Positions 8,364 through 17,568 are shown, counted from the first letter of the stretch. The stretch: 64,000 bases of DNA from Streptomyces sp. NBC_00461 (GCF_036013935.1 NZ_CP107902.1:4373001-4437000); one strand, 5' to 3'. The notes: a model not told the origin generated them from the letters alone. Translations and numbers: made by a program.

Positions 8364-8924
8364 TCAGCTGCTGGTGGCGCGCGCCGACTCGTCGACGTCG
8401 CAGTGGTCGACCGAGGCGACCAGGCTCGCGCTGCCGACCTGCACCTTCGCCGTCGCCGTGTCGTTCGCGGGCACCTCGACGTCGGCGAACCCGGTGACGA
8501 GGTATTCGTCCCGCTTGTCCTTGAAGGTGACGCTGACGGAGAAGGTCGCGGCGACCGCGTTCGGGTTGGTGACCTCGACGGTCGCGTACGGCGCCGTCGC
8601 GCTCGCGCAGCGCACCAGCTTCACCGTGGCGTCCTGCAGCGACGCGGTCGTGGACGAGGTACCTCCGGAACCGCCGGACGAGCCGGACGAGCCGCTGGAG
8701 GAATAGTCGTCGTCATCGTCGTAGTACCTGTGGCTGCTCGACGACGAACTGTCGTGATCCTGCGCCGAACTGCTGCAGCCGCCTCCGCCGCCGTGGCTGT
8801 TCCCGATGCCGTGGCTCTTCCCGATGCCGTGGTGTCCGTGGCTGCGCCCCGTGAACCCCGTCAGCGAGAGGACCACGAACGCCAGTACCGCCGTGTACTT
8901 GAGACCGCGCCCCCGTAGATGCAT
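8364..8924 (-). CDS. Small secreted or membrane-tethered protein with Ser/Asp/Gly-rich linker
   Basis: The 186-residue protein starts with MHLRGRGLKY followed by a hydrophobic stretch (about 11-24) that serves as signal peptide or anchor. A His/Gly and then Ser/Asp/Tyr-rich low-complexity linker follows. The C-terminal domain (about 95-186) looks like a beta-sandwich (VEVTNPNAVAATFSVSVTF) and contains two Cys. There is no lipobox. S. coelicolor locus numbering (afsS SCO4425, afsK SCO4423) leaves one gene between them; this gene occupies the equivalent place next to afsK. Function unknown. Confidence 0.8.
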   Translation of the reverse strand: MHLRGRGLKYTAVLAFVVLSLTGFTGRSHGHHGIGKSHGIGNSHGGGGGCSSSAQDHDSSSSSSHRYYDDDDDYSSSGSSGSSGGSGGTSSTTASLQDATVKLVRCASATAPYATVEVTNPNAVAATFSVSVTFKDKRDEYLVTGFADVEVPANDTATAKVQVGSASLVASVDHCDVDESARATSS

Positions 8925-9064
8925 GCCATGACCCTATCGATCACATGTCACGGCCATGTCACCGCGTGGCGATCGTCGCGTACCCGGCGTAGCGTCTGCC
9001 GTGGACGGCCGCCGCCCGGCCCCTTCCGTGAACCCGTACGACGGCCGTCACCGAACACCACCGG

Positions 9065-11422
9065 CTATGCGGTGCGGGCCGTGCCCGTGCCCTTCTCCGC
9101 GTCCAGCGCGTACACGCACCGGTCCTTGCTGCACGCGTACACGACGCCGTCCTTGACCACCGGCGAACCGGTGATCTCGCCGCCGGTCGCGAGCTTCCAG
9201 CGCAGCCGTCCGTCGTCGGCCTTCAGCGTGTACAGCAGGTGGTCCGTCGACCCGAAGTGGATGCGGTCCTCCGCCACCACCGGGGCGCCGACGATGTCGC
9301 CGCCCGCCTGGAAGCGCCACTTGGGCGTGCCGGTGACCGCGTCCAGGGTGTACAGCCCCTTGCCGCTGCCCACGTGCACATGTCCGCCCGCCACCAGGAC
9401 CGGCTCGACGGACGCCCGGGACTCGGTGGCGATGCGCCAGCGGTCGCGGCCGTCGGTGGCGTCGAGGGCGTAGACCGTGCCGAGGTAGTCGGCCAGGTAG
9501 ATGCCACCGCCGGTGACCGCGGGGCCCGGCGCGAAGGTGGGCTGGGAGAGGAAGACGGCGGGCGCCTCGAAGTGCCACTTCACCCGGCCGCTCGCCACGT
9601 CGATCGCCAGGACCCGGGTGCCCGCGCAGACGTACACGTAGCCGTCGGGCGCGTGCGTGATCCGCACCGGCACACCGCCGCAGGAGGCCGCGTCGCCGAT
9701 CGGGTAGGACCAGCGCTCGTCGCCGGTGCGGGCGTCCAGGGCGCGCAGCCGGGCGTCCTGCCAGACGTACACCGTGCCCTCGTGGACGGCCGGCCCGGAC
9801 TCGGGCGACTCGAAGTCGGTCTGGGCCCCGGTGAGCTCCCACAGTTTCTGGCCGGTCGAGGCCTCGCGGGCCTGGACGCCGCCGCCGCGCGTGCCGGTGA
9901 CGACCGTGCCCCGGTCGGCCTTCAGCGAGTACACCCAGGCGTCCGTGGACAGCCGCCACAGGTCGGCGCCCTCGCGGCAGTCCAGGGCGAACAGCGACGG
10001 CCCGTCGGAGGCGTGGATACGGCCGTCCGCGACCGCCATCGACCAGGCCACGTCCCGCGTCTTGAAGCGCCGGCGGCCGGTGGCCACGTCCAGGGCGTGG
10101 ACCTCGAAGGACGTGACGTAGACGAGGTCGCCGGCGACCGAGGGGGTGCCCCATACGTCGTTCGACATGCGGAAACGCCAGGGGCGCCAGCCTGCCGCGG
10201 CTTCCGGTGCCACGGGCAGCGGCGCGGGTACGGCGTTCATGGGGGGTTCGGCGCCGTTGACGCCGGGGCGCGGCTTGGACCAGGAGGCGGCCAGGGCGGC
10301 CTCCGGAGGCGGCGCCTTGACGGCGGCGGCGCGGACGTCGGAGACACGCGGTCCGGGCCCGATGGGCACCTGGGCGCCGGCGAGCCGGACGGGGCCGGTG
10401 TCCGGGGCGCCGACGGGCACCGGGGACGCCGGTACGACGGGGTCGTGCGAGGGCGGGGGCGGCAGGGGGGCCGGTCGCGCGCCGCCGCCGCTGCGGCCCG
10501 AGCCCTGTCCCGGTTTCACCGCCGGACGGCCGTTGCGCCGCCCCTCGATCAGGCTCACCGCCCGCTCGGGCAGCCACGCCGACGCCGTACCGCTGTCGTC
10601 GGAGCCGGAGCCGAAGAGGTGGGGGGCGAGCTGGGCCTGGAGGTCGGCCGGGTTGGGGCGGCTCGTCGCCTCCATCTGCATCAGGGACTCGATCAGCGGG
10701 CGCAGCTCGTCCGGCAGGCCCTCCAGGTCCGGCCCCTCCCGCAGCAGCATGAAGACCGTCTCGACCGGGTTGGCGCCGTGGAAGGGCGGGTGCCCGGTCG
10801 CGGCGAAGACGAGCATCGAGCCGAGCGAGAAGACGTCACTCGCTCCGGTCACGCTCCTGGAGTCCTTCGCCTGCTCCGGCGACATGTAGGCGGGCGTGCC
10901 CACCGCCACGTTCGTCATCGTCAAACGTGTGTTCGATACGCCGGACGCGATACCGAAGTCGATGACCCGGGGGCCGTCCTCGACGACCAGCACGTTCGAC
11001 GGCTTCAGGTCCCGGTGCACCAGACCGGCGCCGTGGATCGACTGCAGCGCCTCGGCCACACCCGCCGCGAGCCAGCGCACCGCCTGGGCCGGCATCGGCC
11101 CGCACTCGTTCACTATCTCTTCGAGGGAGGGCGCGGGGACGTACGCGGTGGCCAGCCACGGCACGGCGGCCCGCGCGTCGGCGTCGACCACGGCCGCCGT
11201 GTAGAAGCCGGAGACCGCCCGGGCGGCCTCGACCTCACGCGAGAAGCGGACGCGGAACAGCTGGTCCTCGGCGAGTTCCGTACGGACCGTCTTGATCGCC
11301 ACACGCCGGCCGGACGCCGAGCGCGCGAGATAGACCAGCCCCATGCCGCCGGCACCGAGCCGTCCCAGCACCTCGAACGGACCGATTCGCCGCGGATCGT
11401 GCTGTGTCAGCTGATCCACCAC
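9065..11422 (-). CDS. afsK: AfsK, serine/threonine protein kinase with C-terminal beta-propeller
   Basis: The protein has 785 residues. The N-terminal Hanks-type kinase (about 15-275) has the glycine loop LGAGGMG, Lys44 in VAIK, catalytic Asp138 in HRDLKPSN, Asp155 in DFG and the SPE motif at 181-183. Thr168 falls exactly where S. coelicolor AfsK autophosphorylates. After a Pro/Gly-rich linker (about 290-410), the C-terminal half consists of PQQ/WD-like repeats ([25 protein letters not shown]). There is no membrane helix; AfsK is described as loosely membrane-associated. The GTG at 11422 is preceded by GGGGAGG. AfsK phosphorylates AfsR, encoded 5 kb away here rather than nearby. Confidence 0.95.
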   Translation of the reverse strand: MVDQLTQHDPRRIGPFEVLGRLGAGGMGLVYLARSASGRRVAIKTVRTELAEDQLFRVRFSREVEAARAVSGFYTAAVVDADARAAVPWLATAYVPAPSLEEIVNECGPMPAQAVRWLAAGVAEALQSIHGAGLVHRDLKPSNVLVVEDGPRVIDFGIASGVSNTRLTMTNVAVGTPAYMSPEQAKDSRSVTGASDVFSLGSMLVFAATGHPPFHGANPVETVFMLLREGPDLEGLPDELRPLIESLMQMEATSRPNPADLQAQLAPHLFGSGSDDSGTASAWLPERAVSLIEGRRNGRPAVKPGQGSGRSGGGARPAPLPPPPSHDPVVPASPVPVGAPDTGPVRLAGAQVPIGPGPRVSDVRAAAVKAPPPEAALAASWSKPRPGVNGAEPPMNAVPAPLPVAPEAAAGWRPWRFRMSNDVWGTPSVAGDLVYVTSFEVHALDVATGRRRFKTRDVAWSMAVADGRIHASDGPSLFALDCREGADLWRLSTDAWVYSLKADRGTVVTGTRGGGVQAREASTGQKLWELTGAQTDFESPESGPAVHEGTVYVWQDARLRALDARTGDERWSYPIGDAASCGGVPVRITHAPDGYVYVCAGTRVLAIDVASGRVKWHFEAPAVFLSQPTFAPGPAVTGGGIYLADYLGTVYALDATDGRDRWRIATESRASVEPVLVAGGHVHVGSGKGLYTLDAVTGTPKWRFQAGGDIVGAPVVAEDRIHFGSTDHLLYTLKADDGRLRWKLATGGEITGSPVVKDGVVYACSKDRCVYALDAEKGTGTARTA

Positions 11423-11490
11423 TTGCCTGCCACCTCCCCGTACGGGCCGCGCCGGTCACATCTGTGCGCGACCCCGTGCAGCGTCTCACC

Positions 11491-11556
11491 TGCGCACCGC
11501 CATGGCGGTGCGCACCCCGATTCTTCCTGTCCCGGGCACTGGTTGCGAACCCGGGA
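11491..11556. repeat. Two hairpins between the kbpA-like gene and afsK
   Basis: A 24-base perfect palindrome occupies 11491-11514 (half TGCGCACCGCCA). A second stem, TCCCGGG (11530-11536) with CCCGGGA (11550-11556), follows. Both lie in the 169-base gap between two same-strand genes. They may attenuate read-through into afsK or bind a regulator. Confidence 0.55.
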
Positions 11557-11591
11557 CCCATTCGGGATGTCTCACCCCAAAACGGCAAGTC

Positions 11592-12341
11592 TCACTGCTC
11601 GGTCTGCTTCCGTCGCTCCAGAACGGCGAACGACGCCCCCTGATTGTCGGTGACGACGGCCACCCTTCCGTAGGACGTCTCGAATGGTGGCGCCTGGATC
11701 CGACCACCGAGACGAGTCACCGTCCCGAGCACGTCCTCGCAGTCGTCCACACCGAAGTGGACGACGAAGTGGGGCGGCATCTCGGCCGGGAAGACCTCCG
11801 CCACGGGCGCCCGGCCGAAGTCGGGCCTGGCGTCCGGCCCGAACAGGGCGTCGTGGAAGAGCTCGCCGTAGAAGGTGTTGGCGGCCTCGGTGTCCCGGGC
11901 GTACAGCTCGGCCCAGGCGAAGGTGCCGGGCTCGTGCCGCCTGCCGAAGCCGGTGTGGTCACCCGGCTCCCACAGACCGAACACGGCACCCTCGGAGTCG
12001 GTGACCAGCGCCGTCGTGCCCAGCTCCGCGACCGGTACGGGCGCCGTCACGACCTGCCCGCCGGCGGCCCAGACCCGGTCGGCCAGCGCCTCGGCGTCGG
12101 GCGTCGCGAAGTACACGGTCCACACGGTGGGCAGCCGGCCGTCCGTCTTGCGGGCCAGCGCGGCGACCGGCTCCCCCTTGTGCAGCGCCCACACCGTGCC
12201 GCCGGACCACTCCGGCCGGTCCTCGAAGCTCCACCCGAAGAGCTCTCCGTAGAACCGCTTACCCGCCTCCACGTCGGGGAGCTGCGCGTCCACCCAGCAC
12301 GGGACGCCCTCTCCGTACGCGGATGCCCTGTTTTCGGCCAT
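11592..12341 (-). CDS. kbpA: VOC-family protein, probable AfsK-binding inhibitor KbpA
   Basis: The 249-residue protein consists of two tandem vicinal-oxygen-chelate (glyoxalase/bleomycin-resistance) domains, roughly 10-120 and 135-245. Each has an AGKRFYGELFGW-like first helix. S. coelicolor KbpA, 252 residues, is encoded next to afsK, binds unphosphorylated AfsK and inhibits its autophosphorylation. Position, strand, length and fold all agree here. The gene symbol rests on synteny and family rather than alignment. Start ATG at 12341; the upstream GGCGG is a weak ribosome-binding site. Confidence 0.75.
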   Translation of the reverse strand: MAENRASAYGEGVPCWVDAQLPDVEAGKRFYGELFGWSFEDRPEWSGGTVWALHKGEPVAALARKTDGRLPTVWTVYFATPDAEALADRVWAAGGQVVTAPVPVAELGTTALVTDSEGAVFGLWEPGDHTGFGRRHEPGTFAWAELYARDTEAANTFYGELFHDALFGPDARPDFGRAPVAEVFPAEMPPHFVVHFGVDDCEDVLGTVTRLGGRIQAPPFETSYGRVAVVTDNQGASFAVLERRKQTEQ

Positions 12342-12456
12342 ACCGCCAAACTAACGGCGTCTCACGCACCCCGCAGGACCAGGCACACCCGCCTCTGTGC
12401 ACTCATGCACCCCATTTGCAGTCGGCCGAATCGCGCTCCGATCACCCCTCGGTAAG

Positions 12457-12471
12457 CTGACGACATGACAG
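12457..12471. promoter_or_regulatory. Degenerate regulon-like palindrome over the tetR start codon
   Basis: CTGACGACATGACAG spans the ATG at 12465. It differs from operator site 3 at two positions and from the window consensus at four. It could be an autoregulatory site, but one such match could arise by chance. Confidence 0.25.
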
Positions 12472-13112
12472 GACAAGTGCGTACCGTCGACGGCCGCGTG
12501 GCCGGCCGGCGTGGGCAGGCGACCCGGCAGAAGCTGCTCGACTGCCTCAGCGAGATGCTCAGCTCCTCCCCTTATCGGGACGTCAAAGTCATCGATGTCG
12601 CCCGGAAGGCGGGCACTTCGCCCGCGACCTTCTACCAGTACTTCCCGGACGTGGAGGGCGCCGTCCTGGAGATCGCCGAGCAAATGGCCACCGAGGGCGC
12701 CGGGTTGACCGAGTTGCTCGAAGGCCGGTCGTGGGTCGGCAAGGCCGGCTGGCAGACCGCGCAAGAACTCGTGGACGGCTTCCTGGAGTTCTGGCGCAAG
12801 AACGACGCGATTCTGCGCGTCGTCGACCTCGGTGCGGCCGAGGGCGACAAGCGGTTCTACAAACTCCGCATGAAGATCCTGAACTCGGTGAACAACTCCC
12901 TTGCGGATTCGGTCGCCGAACTGCAATCCAAGGGCAAGGTCGACAAGGAAGTGAATCCGGCGGCGGTCGCCGGTTCGCTGGTCGCGATGCTCGCGGCCGT
13001 CGCCTCGCACCAGAAGGGCTTCCAGACCTGGGGCGTCAAACAGGCTGAACTCAAGCCGAATCTGGCGCTGTTGGTACACCTGGGCGTGACAGGCAGGAAG
13101 CCGACGAAGTAA
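12465..13112 (+). CDS. TetR-family transcriptional regulator
   Basis: The 215-residue protein has an N-terminal TetR helix-turn-helix (about 15-65; VKVIDVARKAGTSPATFYQYFPD) and a helical ligand-binding C-terminal domain. No good Shine-Dalgarno precedes the ATG at 12465, so a leaderless message is possible. A TetR gene at this position next to kbpA/afsK is, from memory of S. coelicolor gene order, a conserved neighbour, so it may have nothing to do with the acyl-CoA regulon. It is nevertheless the only TetR gene in the window, and the palindromic operators are of TetR type. Confidence 0.9.
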   Translation: MTGQVRTVDGRVAGRRGQATRQKLLDCLSEMLSSSPYRDVKVIDVARKAGTSPATFYQYFPDVEGAVLEIAEQMATEGAGLTELLEGRSWVGKAGWQTAQELVDGFLEFWRKNDAILRVVDLGAAEGDKRFYKLRMKILNSVNNSLADSVAELQSKGKVDKEVNPAAVAGSLVAMLAAVASHQKGFQTWGVKQAELKPNLALLVHLGVTGRKPTK

Positions 13113-13181
13113 CACACGTCACACGCCTCTTTCCAGGTCCCCAAGTCCTGTCTGGCAGGCGGCGGTTCACGCTCCCGTGGA

Positions 13182-13649
13182 TCACCGCCTGCTCTGCTGT
13201 GCGGGCAGTGGCCGATCCTTCACCACGTGCTTCATCACCAGCGTCGAGGTGAGCTTCTGCACCCCCGGCAGGCTGGCGAGCCGCTCGTCGTACAGCCGTT
13301 GGTAGGCCGCGAGATCGGCGGCGACGACCCGCAGCAGATAGTCCGGCTCCCCGAACAGCCGCTGCGCCTCCAGCACCTCGTCCACCTCCCCGAGGGCCCT
13401 CTCGAACTCGGCGACCGTCTCCCGGTCCTCCTGCCGCATGGAGACGAAGACCAGCGCCTCGAAGGTCAGCCCGACGGCCGCGGGGTCGACGACGGCCCGG
13501 TATCCGCTGATGGCTCCCGACCGCTCCAGCTCCCGCAGCCGCCGGTGGCAGGGCGAGACGCTGAGCCGCACCCGCGCGGCCAGCTCGGTCACGGTCAGCC
13601 GCCCGTCCTGCTGCATCTCGGCAAGGATTTTCCGGTCTACGTCGTCCAT
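13182..13649 (-). CDS. Lrp/AsnC-family transcriptional regulator
   Basis: The 155-residue protein has an N-terminal winged helix (DDVDRKILAEMQQDGRLTVTELA, recognition region SVSPCHRRLRELE). A C-terminal RAM/ligand-binding domain follows (about 70-145, GEPDYLLRVVA). It is divergent from a LysE-type exporter 82 bases away, the classic arrangement in which an Lrp protein senses an amino acid and controls its export. The start is ATG at 13649. Confidence 0.92.
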   Translation of the reverse strand: MDDVDRKILAEMQQDGRLTVTELAARVRLSVSPCHRRLRELERSGAISGYRAVVDPAAVGLTFEALVFVSMRQEDRETVAEFERALGEVDEVLEAQRLFGEPDYLLRVVAADLAAYQRLYDERLASLPGVQKLTSTLVMKHVVKDRPLPAQQSRR

Positions 13650-13731
13650 GGGGCAGATCTTTCCACTCAACCCCCGATCTCGGGGAAACTTTGGGAACAC
13701 TTTCGGCCCTTCTGAGCCTAATCTCCCCACC

Positions 13732-14358
13732 ATGAACTCGGGAACGCTGCTCTCCTTCCTGGCCCTCGACCTGCTGCTGGTCTGCGTGCCCGGCGCCGAC
13801 TGGGCGTATGTGATCGCGAACGGGGTGCGCGGCCGTTCGGTGGGACGGGCGGTGGCGGGACTGGTCGCGGGGTACGCGCTGCACACGACGCTGGCCGTCG
13901 CGGGCCTCGCCGTCCTGGTCGCGAGCTCGCCGGCGCTCCTGACGGCGCTGACGGTGACGGGGGCCGGATACCTGGTGTGGCTGGGCTGGAGCGTCCTGCG
14001 CCGCCCGGCGGTACCCGAGGCGGACGCACAGGGCGCACAGGACACGCAGGCACCCTCCGGCGGCCTCTTCCTGCGCGGCGCGACGATCAGCGGCCTGAAC
14101 CCGAAGGGCCTGCTGCTCTACCTCTCGGTACTCCCCCAGTTCCTCGTCACCCGGGGCGCACACCCGCCGGTGGCCGTCCAGACGGCGGTGCTCGGCCTCC
14201 TCCACATGGCGTGCTGCGCCGCCGTCTACCTGACCGTAGGTCTCCTGTCCCGCGCCCTGCTGGCCGCCCGCCCCCGGGCCGCCCGCGCGGTCACCCGCAC
14301 CTCGGGGGCGGCGATGCTCGGCATCGGCGCGCTCCTGCTCGCGCAGCACACGCTGTGA
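13732..14358 (+). CDS. LysE/RhtB-family amino-acid exporter
   Basis: The protein has 208 residues and about six predicted membrane helices. It has the family's N-terminal CVPGADWAYVIANGV and the mid-protein motif SGLNPKGLLLYLSVLPQF. It probably exports an amino acid or homoserine-lactone-like compound from the cell. The divergent Lrp gene is the likely regulator; the shared 82-base region contains GGGAACACTTT-type sequence but no clear palindrome. Start ATG at 13732. Confidence 0.9.
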   Translation: MNSGTLLSFLALDLLLVCVPGADWAYVIANGVRGRSVGRAVAGLVAGYALHTTLAVAGLAVLVASSPALLTALTVTGAGYLVWLGWSVLRRPAVPEADAQGAQDTQAPSGGLFLRGATISGLNPKGLLLYLSVLPQFLVTRGAHPPVAVQTAVLGLLHMACCAAVYLTVGLLSRALLAARPRAARAVTRTSGAAMLGIGALLLAQHTL

Positions 14359-14397
14359 GCGCTCCCGCCCGCGCGGCACACGCGATGACTGCCTCGA

Positions 14398-14868
14398 CTA
14401 CCGCCGCGTGATCCGGAACAGCCGTATCTCCCGCTTCACCCGTGCCTGATACGTGGCATACGGCGGCCAGAAGGCCAGTGCCCGCTGCCAGACCACGGCC
14501 CGCTCCTTCCCCTCCAGCGGCCGGGCCGTCACCGGGATGTCCGCGCCCTTCCAGCTGATCTCGGCGTCGGGATGCGCGAGCAGGTTGTGGGTCCACGCGG
14601 GGTGGTCCGTGCGGCCGAAGTTGGAGCCGACGAGGATCCAGCCGCTGCCGTCGTCCTCGGGCATGCAGGCGAGCGGAGTGCGCCGGGGCAGTTGGCTGCG
14701 TGCCCCCGTGGACGTGAGGACCAGGCCCGGCAGCATCTGCGCGCTGAGCAGTACCTTCCCGCGCGTGAGCCGGTGGACGGCCCGGTCCAGCGCGGGAACG
14801 AGATACGGGGCCACCTTGCCGAACCCACGCGTCGACGAGACCTTCTGCACCACCCGCACACCGATCAC
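14398..14868 (-). CDS. Deazaflavin (F420)-dependent nitroreductase/oxidoreductase family protein
   Basis: This 156-residue Ddn-type split-barrel protein has LVLTSTGARSQLPRRTPLAC and WILVGSNFGRTDHPAWTHNLLAHPDA, the usual signature for F420H2-dependent reductases. It starts at GTG 14868, which overlaps the stop of the upstream acyl-CoA dehydrogenase (GTGA), so the two are translationally coupled. Reduction of an enone or similar group in the same pathway is plausible. The operator at 16119 would control both. Confidence 0.88.
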   Translation of the reverse strand: MIGVRVVQKVSSTRGFGKVAPYLVPALDRAVHRLTRGKVLLSAQMLPGLVLTSTGARSQLPRRTPLACMPEDDGSGWILVGSNFGRTDHPAWTHNLLAHPDAEISWKGADIPVTARPLEGKERAVVWQRALAFWPPYATYQARVKREIRLFRITRR

Positions 14869-16058
14869 ACCGTCACCTCCCTGCCCTCGAAGAGTCGTGC
14901 CGCGTCGGCGGCGTGCGCCCGCAGCCGGTGCACCGGGCCGAAGAGCAGCTCGTCACCGGCGGCGCGCTTGAAGTACAGATGCGCCTCGTGTTCCCAGGTG
15001 AACCCGATGCCGCCGTGCAGCTGGATCCCTTCGGCGGCGGCAGCGCGCAACGCGTCCAGTGCCTGCGCGAGGGCGAGCGCGCCGGCCCTCTCCCCGTGGG
15101 CCGCCGCCCAGGCCGCGTAGTAGGCGGCCGAACGCGCCGCCTGCACCTGGACGTACACGTCGGCCAGCCGGTGCTTCACGGCCTGGAAGGACCCGATGGC
15201 CCGGCCGAACTGCTCGCGCTGCCTGACGTATTCGACGGTCCCCTCCAGCGCACGGTCGGCGGCCCCGACGGCCTCGCAAGCCAGGACGGCAGCCGCGCGG
15301 TCGCCGAAGGCGGCGAGCGCGCCAAGCACGTCCGTACTCTCCGCACTCTCCTCACCCAGCAACTGCGCCTCCACATCCCGCAGTTGGACACGCCCCTGCG
15401 GCCGGGTCGCGTCGAGCGCGGTCTGGCGTACGCGTACGAGACCGGTCGCCTCTCCCGTCACGAGGAACAGAAGGGTGCGTGAGCGGGCGAAGCCGCCGGC
15501 GTGGGCGGCGATCACGAGCAGCTCCGCGCTGTGCCCGTCCAGCACCTGGTCGACCTGCCCGAACAGCCGCCAGCCCTCCCCCGCTCTGCGGGCCTGCACG
15601 CCCCCCGCCCGGCCGCCGCCCGCCCAGTCGCCGCCGCCCGTGCCGGTGAGGGCGAGAGCGGTCGCGAGGGCGGCACCCGGGACCGCGAGGGCGGCGGTCA
15701 GACCGCCCGCGGCGATACGGGGCAGCAGAGCGGCGCGCTGGGCGTCGGTGCCGAGGGCGAGGATCACCGGTGCGGCGAGGACAGCCGTGGCGAGGAAGGG
15801 CGAGGGGGCGAGCGCACGACCCGTCTCCTCTGCCGCCAGGGCGAGTTCGGTCACCGAGCAGCCGGCGCCACCGTACTCCTCCGGGAGGGCCAGGCCGGGC
15901 AGTCCGAGCCGGTCGGCGAGGGCGGTCCACAGGGCCGGGTCGTGTCCGGCGGGGGTGTCGAGGGCGGCGCGCAGCTCCTCGGGACCGCAGCGTTTGCGGA
16001 GCAGTTCGCGCAGGGTTCGGCGGATCTCGCCCTGCTCAGCGGTGAAGCCGGCATCCAT
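14865..16058 (-). CDS. Acyl-CoA dehydrogenase (FadE-like)
   Basis: The 397-residue flavoprotein has the ACAD three-domain layout. It begins GFTAEQGEIRRTLRELL, has GAGCSVTELALAAEETGRAL in the N-terminal helical domain, REQFGRAIGSFQAVKHRLADVY in the C-terminal domain, and ends near GGIGFTWEHEAHLYFKRA. It oxidises an acyl-CoA to a 2,3-enoyl-CoA with FAD. Start ATG at 16058 with GGGGGAGAG upstream. It is divergent from the thiolase-like gene at 16178, with one operator between, and coupled to the deazaflavin enzyme downstream. Confidence 0.88.
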   Translation of the reverse strand: MDAGFTAEQGEIRRTLRELLRKRCGPEELRAALDTPAGHDPALWTALADRLGLPGLALPEEYGGAGCSVTELALAAEETGRALAPSPFLATAVLAAPVILALGTDAQRAALLPRIAAGGLTAALAVPGAALATALALTGTGGGDWAGGGRAGGVQARRAGEGWRLFGQVDQVLDGHSAELLVIAAHAGGFARSRTLLFLVTGEATGLVRVRQTALDATRPQGRVQLRDVEAQLLGEESAESTDVLGALAAFGDRAAAVLACEAVGAADRALEGTVEYVRQREQFGRAIGSFQAVKHRLADVYVQVQAARSAAYYAAWAAAHGERAGALALAQALDALRAAAAEGIQLHGGIGFTWEHEAHLYFKRAAGDELLFGPVHRLRAHAADAARLFEGREVTV

Positions 16059-16118
16059 GGCTCTCCCCCTTCTCCCTCTTCACGCTTCCCTCTTCCTTCG
16101 TTCCTCTTCCTTCCGGAT

Positions 16119-16133
16119 CTGACGGTCCGTCAT
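16119..16133. promoter_or_regulatory. Palindromic operator (site 4) between divergent acyl-CoA dehydrogenase and thiolase-like genes
   Basis: CTGACGGTCCGTCAT keeps the palindrome with one mismatch in the last base. It lies 60 bases upstream of the dehydrogenase start and 44 upstream of the thiolase-like start, so it can serve both divergent transcripts. Confidence 0.68.
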
Positions 16134-16177
16134 ATTAGGAGGGCCGAAGCGATATGCCCAGGGGCAGGAGGCCTCGC

Positions 16178-17347
16178 ATGACGTCCGGGAGCCGGAAAGT
16201 GGCGGTGGTCGGTGTATCCCTCTCCGACTGCGGCCGGGTGGACGACGCGACCCCGTACGCCCTGCACGCCCAGGCGGCCCGCCGCGCCCTGGCGGACTCG
16301 GGGCTCGGCCGGGAGGTGGTGGACGGCTTCGCGTCCGCCGGGCTTGGCACGCTCGCGCCCGTCGAGGTGGCCGAGTACCTGGGCCTGCACCCCACCTGGG
16401 TCGATTCCACTTCCGTCGGGGGCTCGGCCTGGGAGGTGATGGCGGCCCACGCGGCGGACGCGATCGCGGCCGGGCACGCGAACGCGGTGCTGCTGGTCTA
16501 CGGCTCCACCGCCCGCGCCGACATCAAGGCGGGCCGCCGCACCGGAAACCTCTCCTTCGGCGCCCGGGGCCCGCTCCAGTTCGAGGTCCCCTACGGCCAC
16601 ACGCTCATCGCCAAGTACGCGATGGCGGCCCGCCGCCACATGATCGAACACGGCACGACGATCGAGCAGTTGGCGTCCGTGGCGGTGCAGGCCAGGGCGA
16701 ACGCGGCGCTGAACCCGGACGCGATGTTCCGCACGCCCATCACGGTGGACGAGGTCCTCTCCGGCCCGATGATCGCGGACCCGTTCACGAAACTGCACTG
16801 CTGCATCCGCTCCGACGGCGGGGCGGCGGTGCTGCTGGCGGCCGAGGAGTACGTACGGGACTGCCGTACCGCTCCGGTCTGGGTGCTCGGCACCGGGGAG
16901 CACGTCTCGCACGCCGCGATGTCCGAGTGGGCCGACTTCACGGTGTCCCCGGCGGCGGTGAGCGGACGGCTGGCGTTCGAGCGGGCTGGACTGCGGCCCG
17001 AGGAGATGGACTTCGCGCAGATCTACGACGCCTTCACGTACATGACGCTGGTGACCCTTGAGGATCTCGGGTTCTGCGCCAAGGGAGAGGGCGGGGCGTT
17101 CGTGGAGAAGGGGCGGCTCATGGTCGAGGGCGGCGAGCTGCCGGTGAACACGGACGGAGGCGGGCTCTCCGCCCAACATCCGGGAATGCGGGGGCTGTTC
17201 CTACTGGTGGAGGCGGTGCGGCAGTTGCGGGGGGAGGCGGGGGCGCGGCAAGTGCGCCGCCACGGCGGAGAGTTGCCGCGCCTGGGGGTGGCGTCCGGCA
17301 CCGGGGGCTGGTTCTGCTCCTCGGGGACGGTGGTGCTGGGCAGTTGA
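16178..17347 (+). CDS. Thiolase-like lipid-transfer protein (Ltp2-type, no nucleophile Cys)
   Basis: The 389-residue thiolase-superfamily protein is paralogous to 6006-7160. At the position of the usual nucleophile it has GGSAWEV (near residue 82), with Ala in place of Cys, so classical thiolysis is unlikely. The Tyr-containing QIYDAFTYM and the NTDGGGLSAQHPG segment are kept. Ltp2-type retro-aldolases likewise lack the Cys and act with a DUF35 partner. No partner is adjacent; the orphan DUF35 gene at 22675 is a candidate. ATG at 16178 is preferred over 16154 because AGGAGG precedes it. Confidence 0.85.
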   Translation: MTSGSRKVAVVGVSLSDCGRVDDATPYALHAQAARRALADSGLGREVVDGFASAGLGTLAPVEVAEYLGLHPTWVDSTSVGGSAWEVMAAHAADAIAAGHANAVLLVYGSTARADIKAGRRTGNLSFGARGPLQFEVPYGHTLIAKYAMAARRHMIEHGTTIEQLASVAVQARANAALNPDAMFRTPITVDEVLSGPMIADPFTKLHCCIRSDGGAAVLLAAEEYVRDCRTAPVWVLGTGEHVSHAAMSEWADFTVSPAAVSGRLAFERAGLRPEEMDFAQIYDAFTYMTLVTLEDLGFCAKGEGGAFVEKGRLMVEGGELPVNTDGGGLSAQHPGMRGLFLLVEAVRQLRGEAGARQVRRHGGELPRLGVASGTGGWFCSSGTVVLGS

Positions 17348-17360
17348 AGGAAGACACATC

Positions 17361-17540
17361 GTGACCGAGGTTGTTAGTCCCTTCCGGAAGTCGTCGTACT
17401 CGGGGGCGGAGAACGCCTGCGTCGAGGTCGCCGACACAGCCCCCGGCGGCCGGGCTGTCCGCGACAGCAAGCAGCAGGATGGCCCTCTGCTCACCGTTTC
17501 CCGCGAAGGCTGGCAGGCCTTCCTCGGGCAGTTCGTGTAG
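17361..17540 (+). CDS. DUF397 domain protein (copy 1)
   Basis: A 59-residue DUF397 protein with the family signature FRKSSYSGAENACVEVAD and a conserved RDSK followed by the C-terminal LTVSREGWQAFL. It starts at GTG 17361 with GAAGGAAGA upstream. DUF397 proteins are usually encoded beside an XRE/DUF5753 regulator and act as its modulator. No such regulator is adjacent here. Confidence 0.85.
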   Translation: MTEVVSPFRKSSYSGAENACVEVADTAPGGRAVRDSKQQDGPLLTVSREGWQAFLGQFV

Positions 17541-17568
17541 GCATCACAGACATGAACGGAGGCGCATC

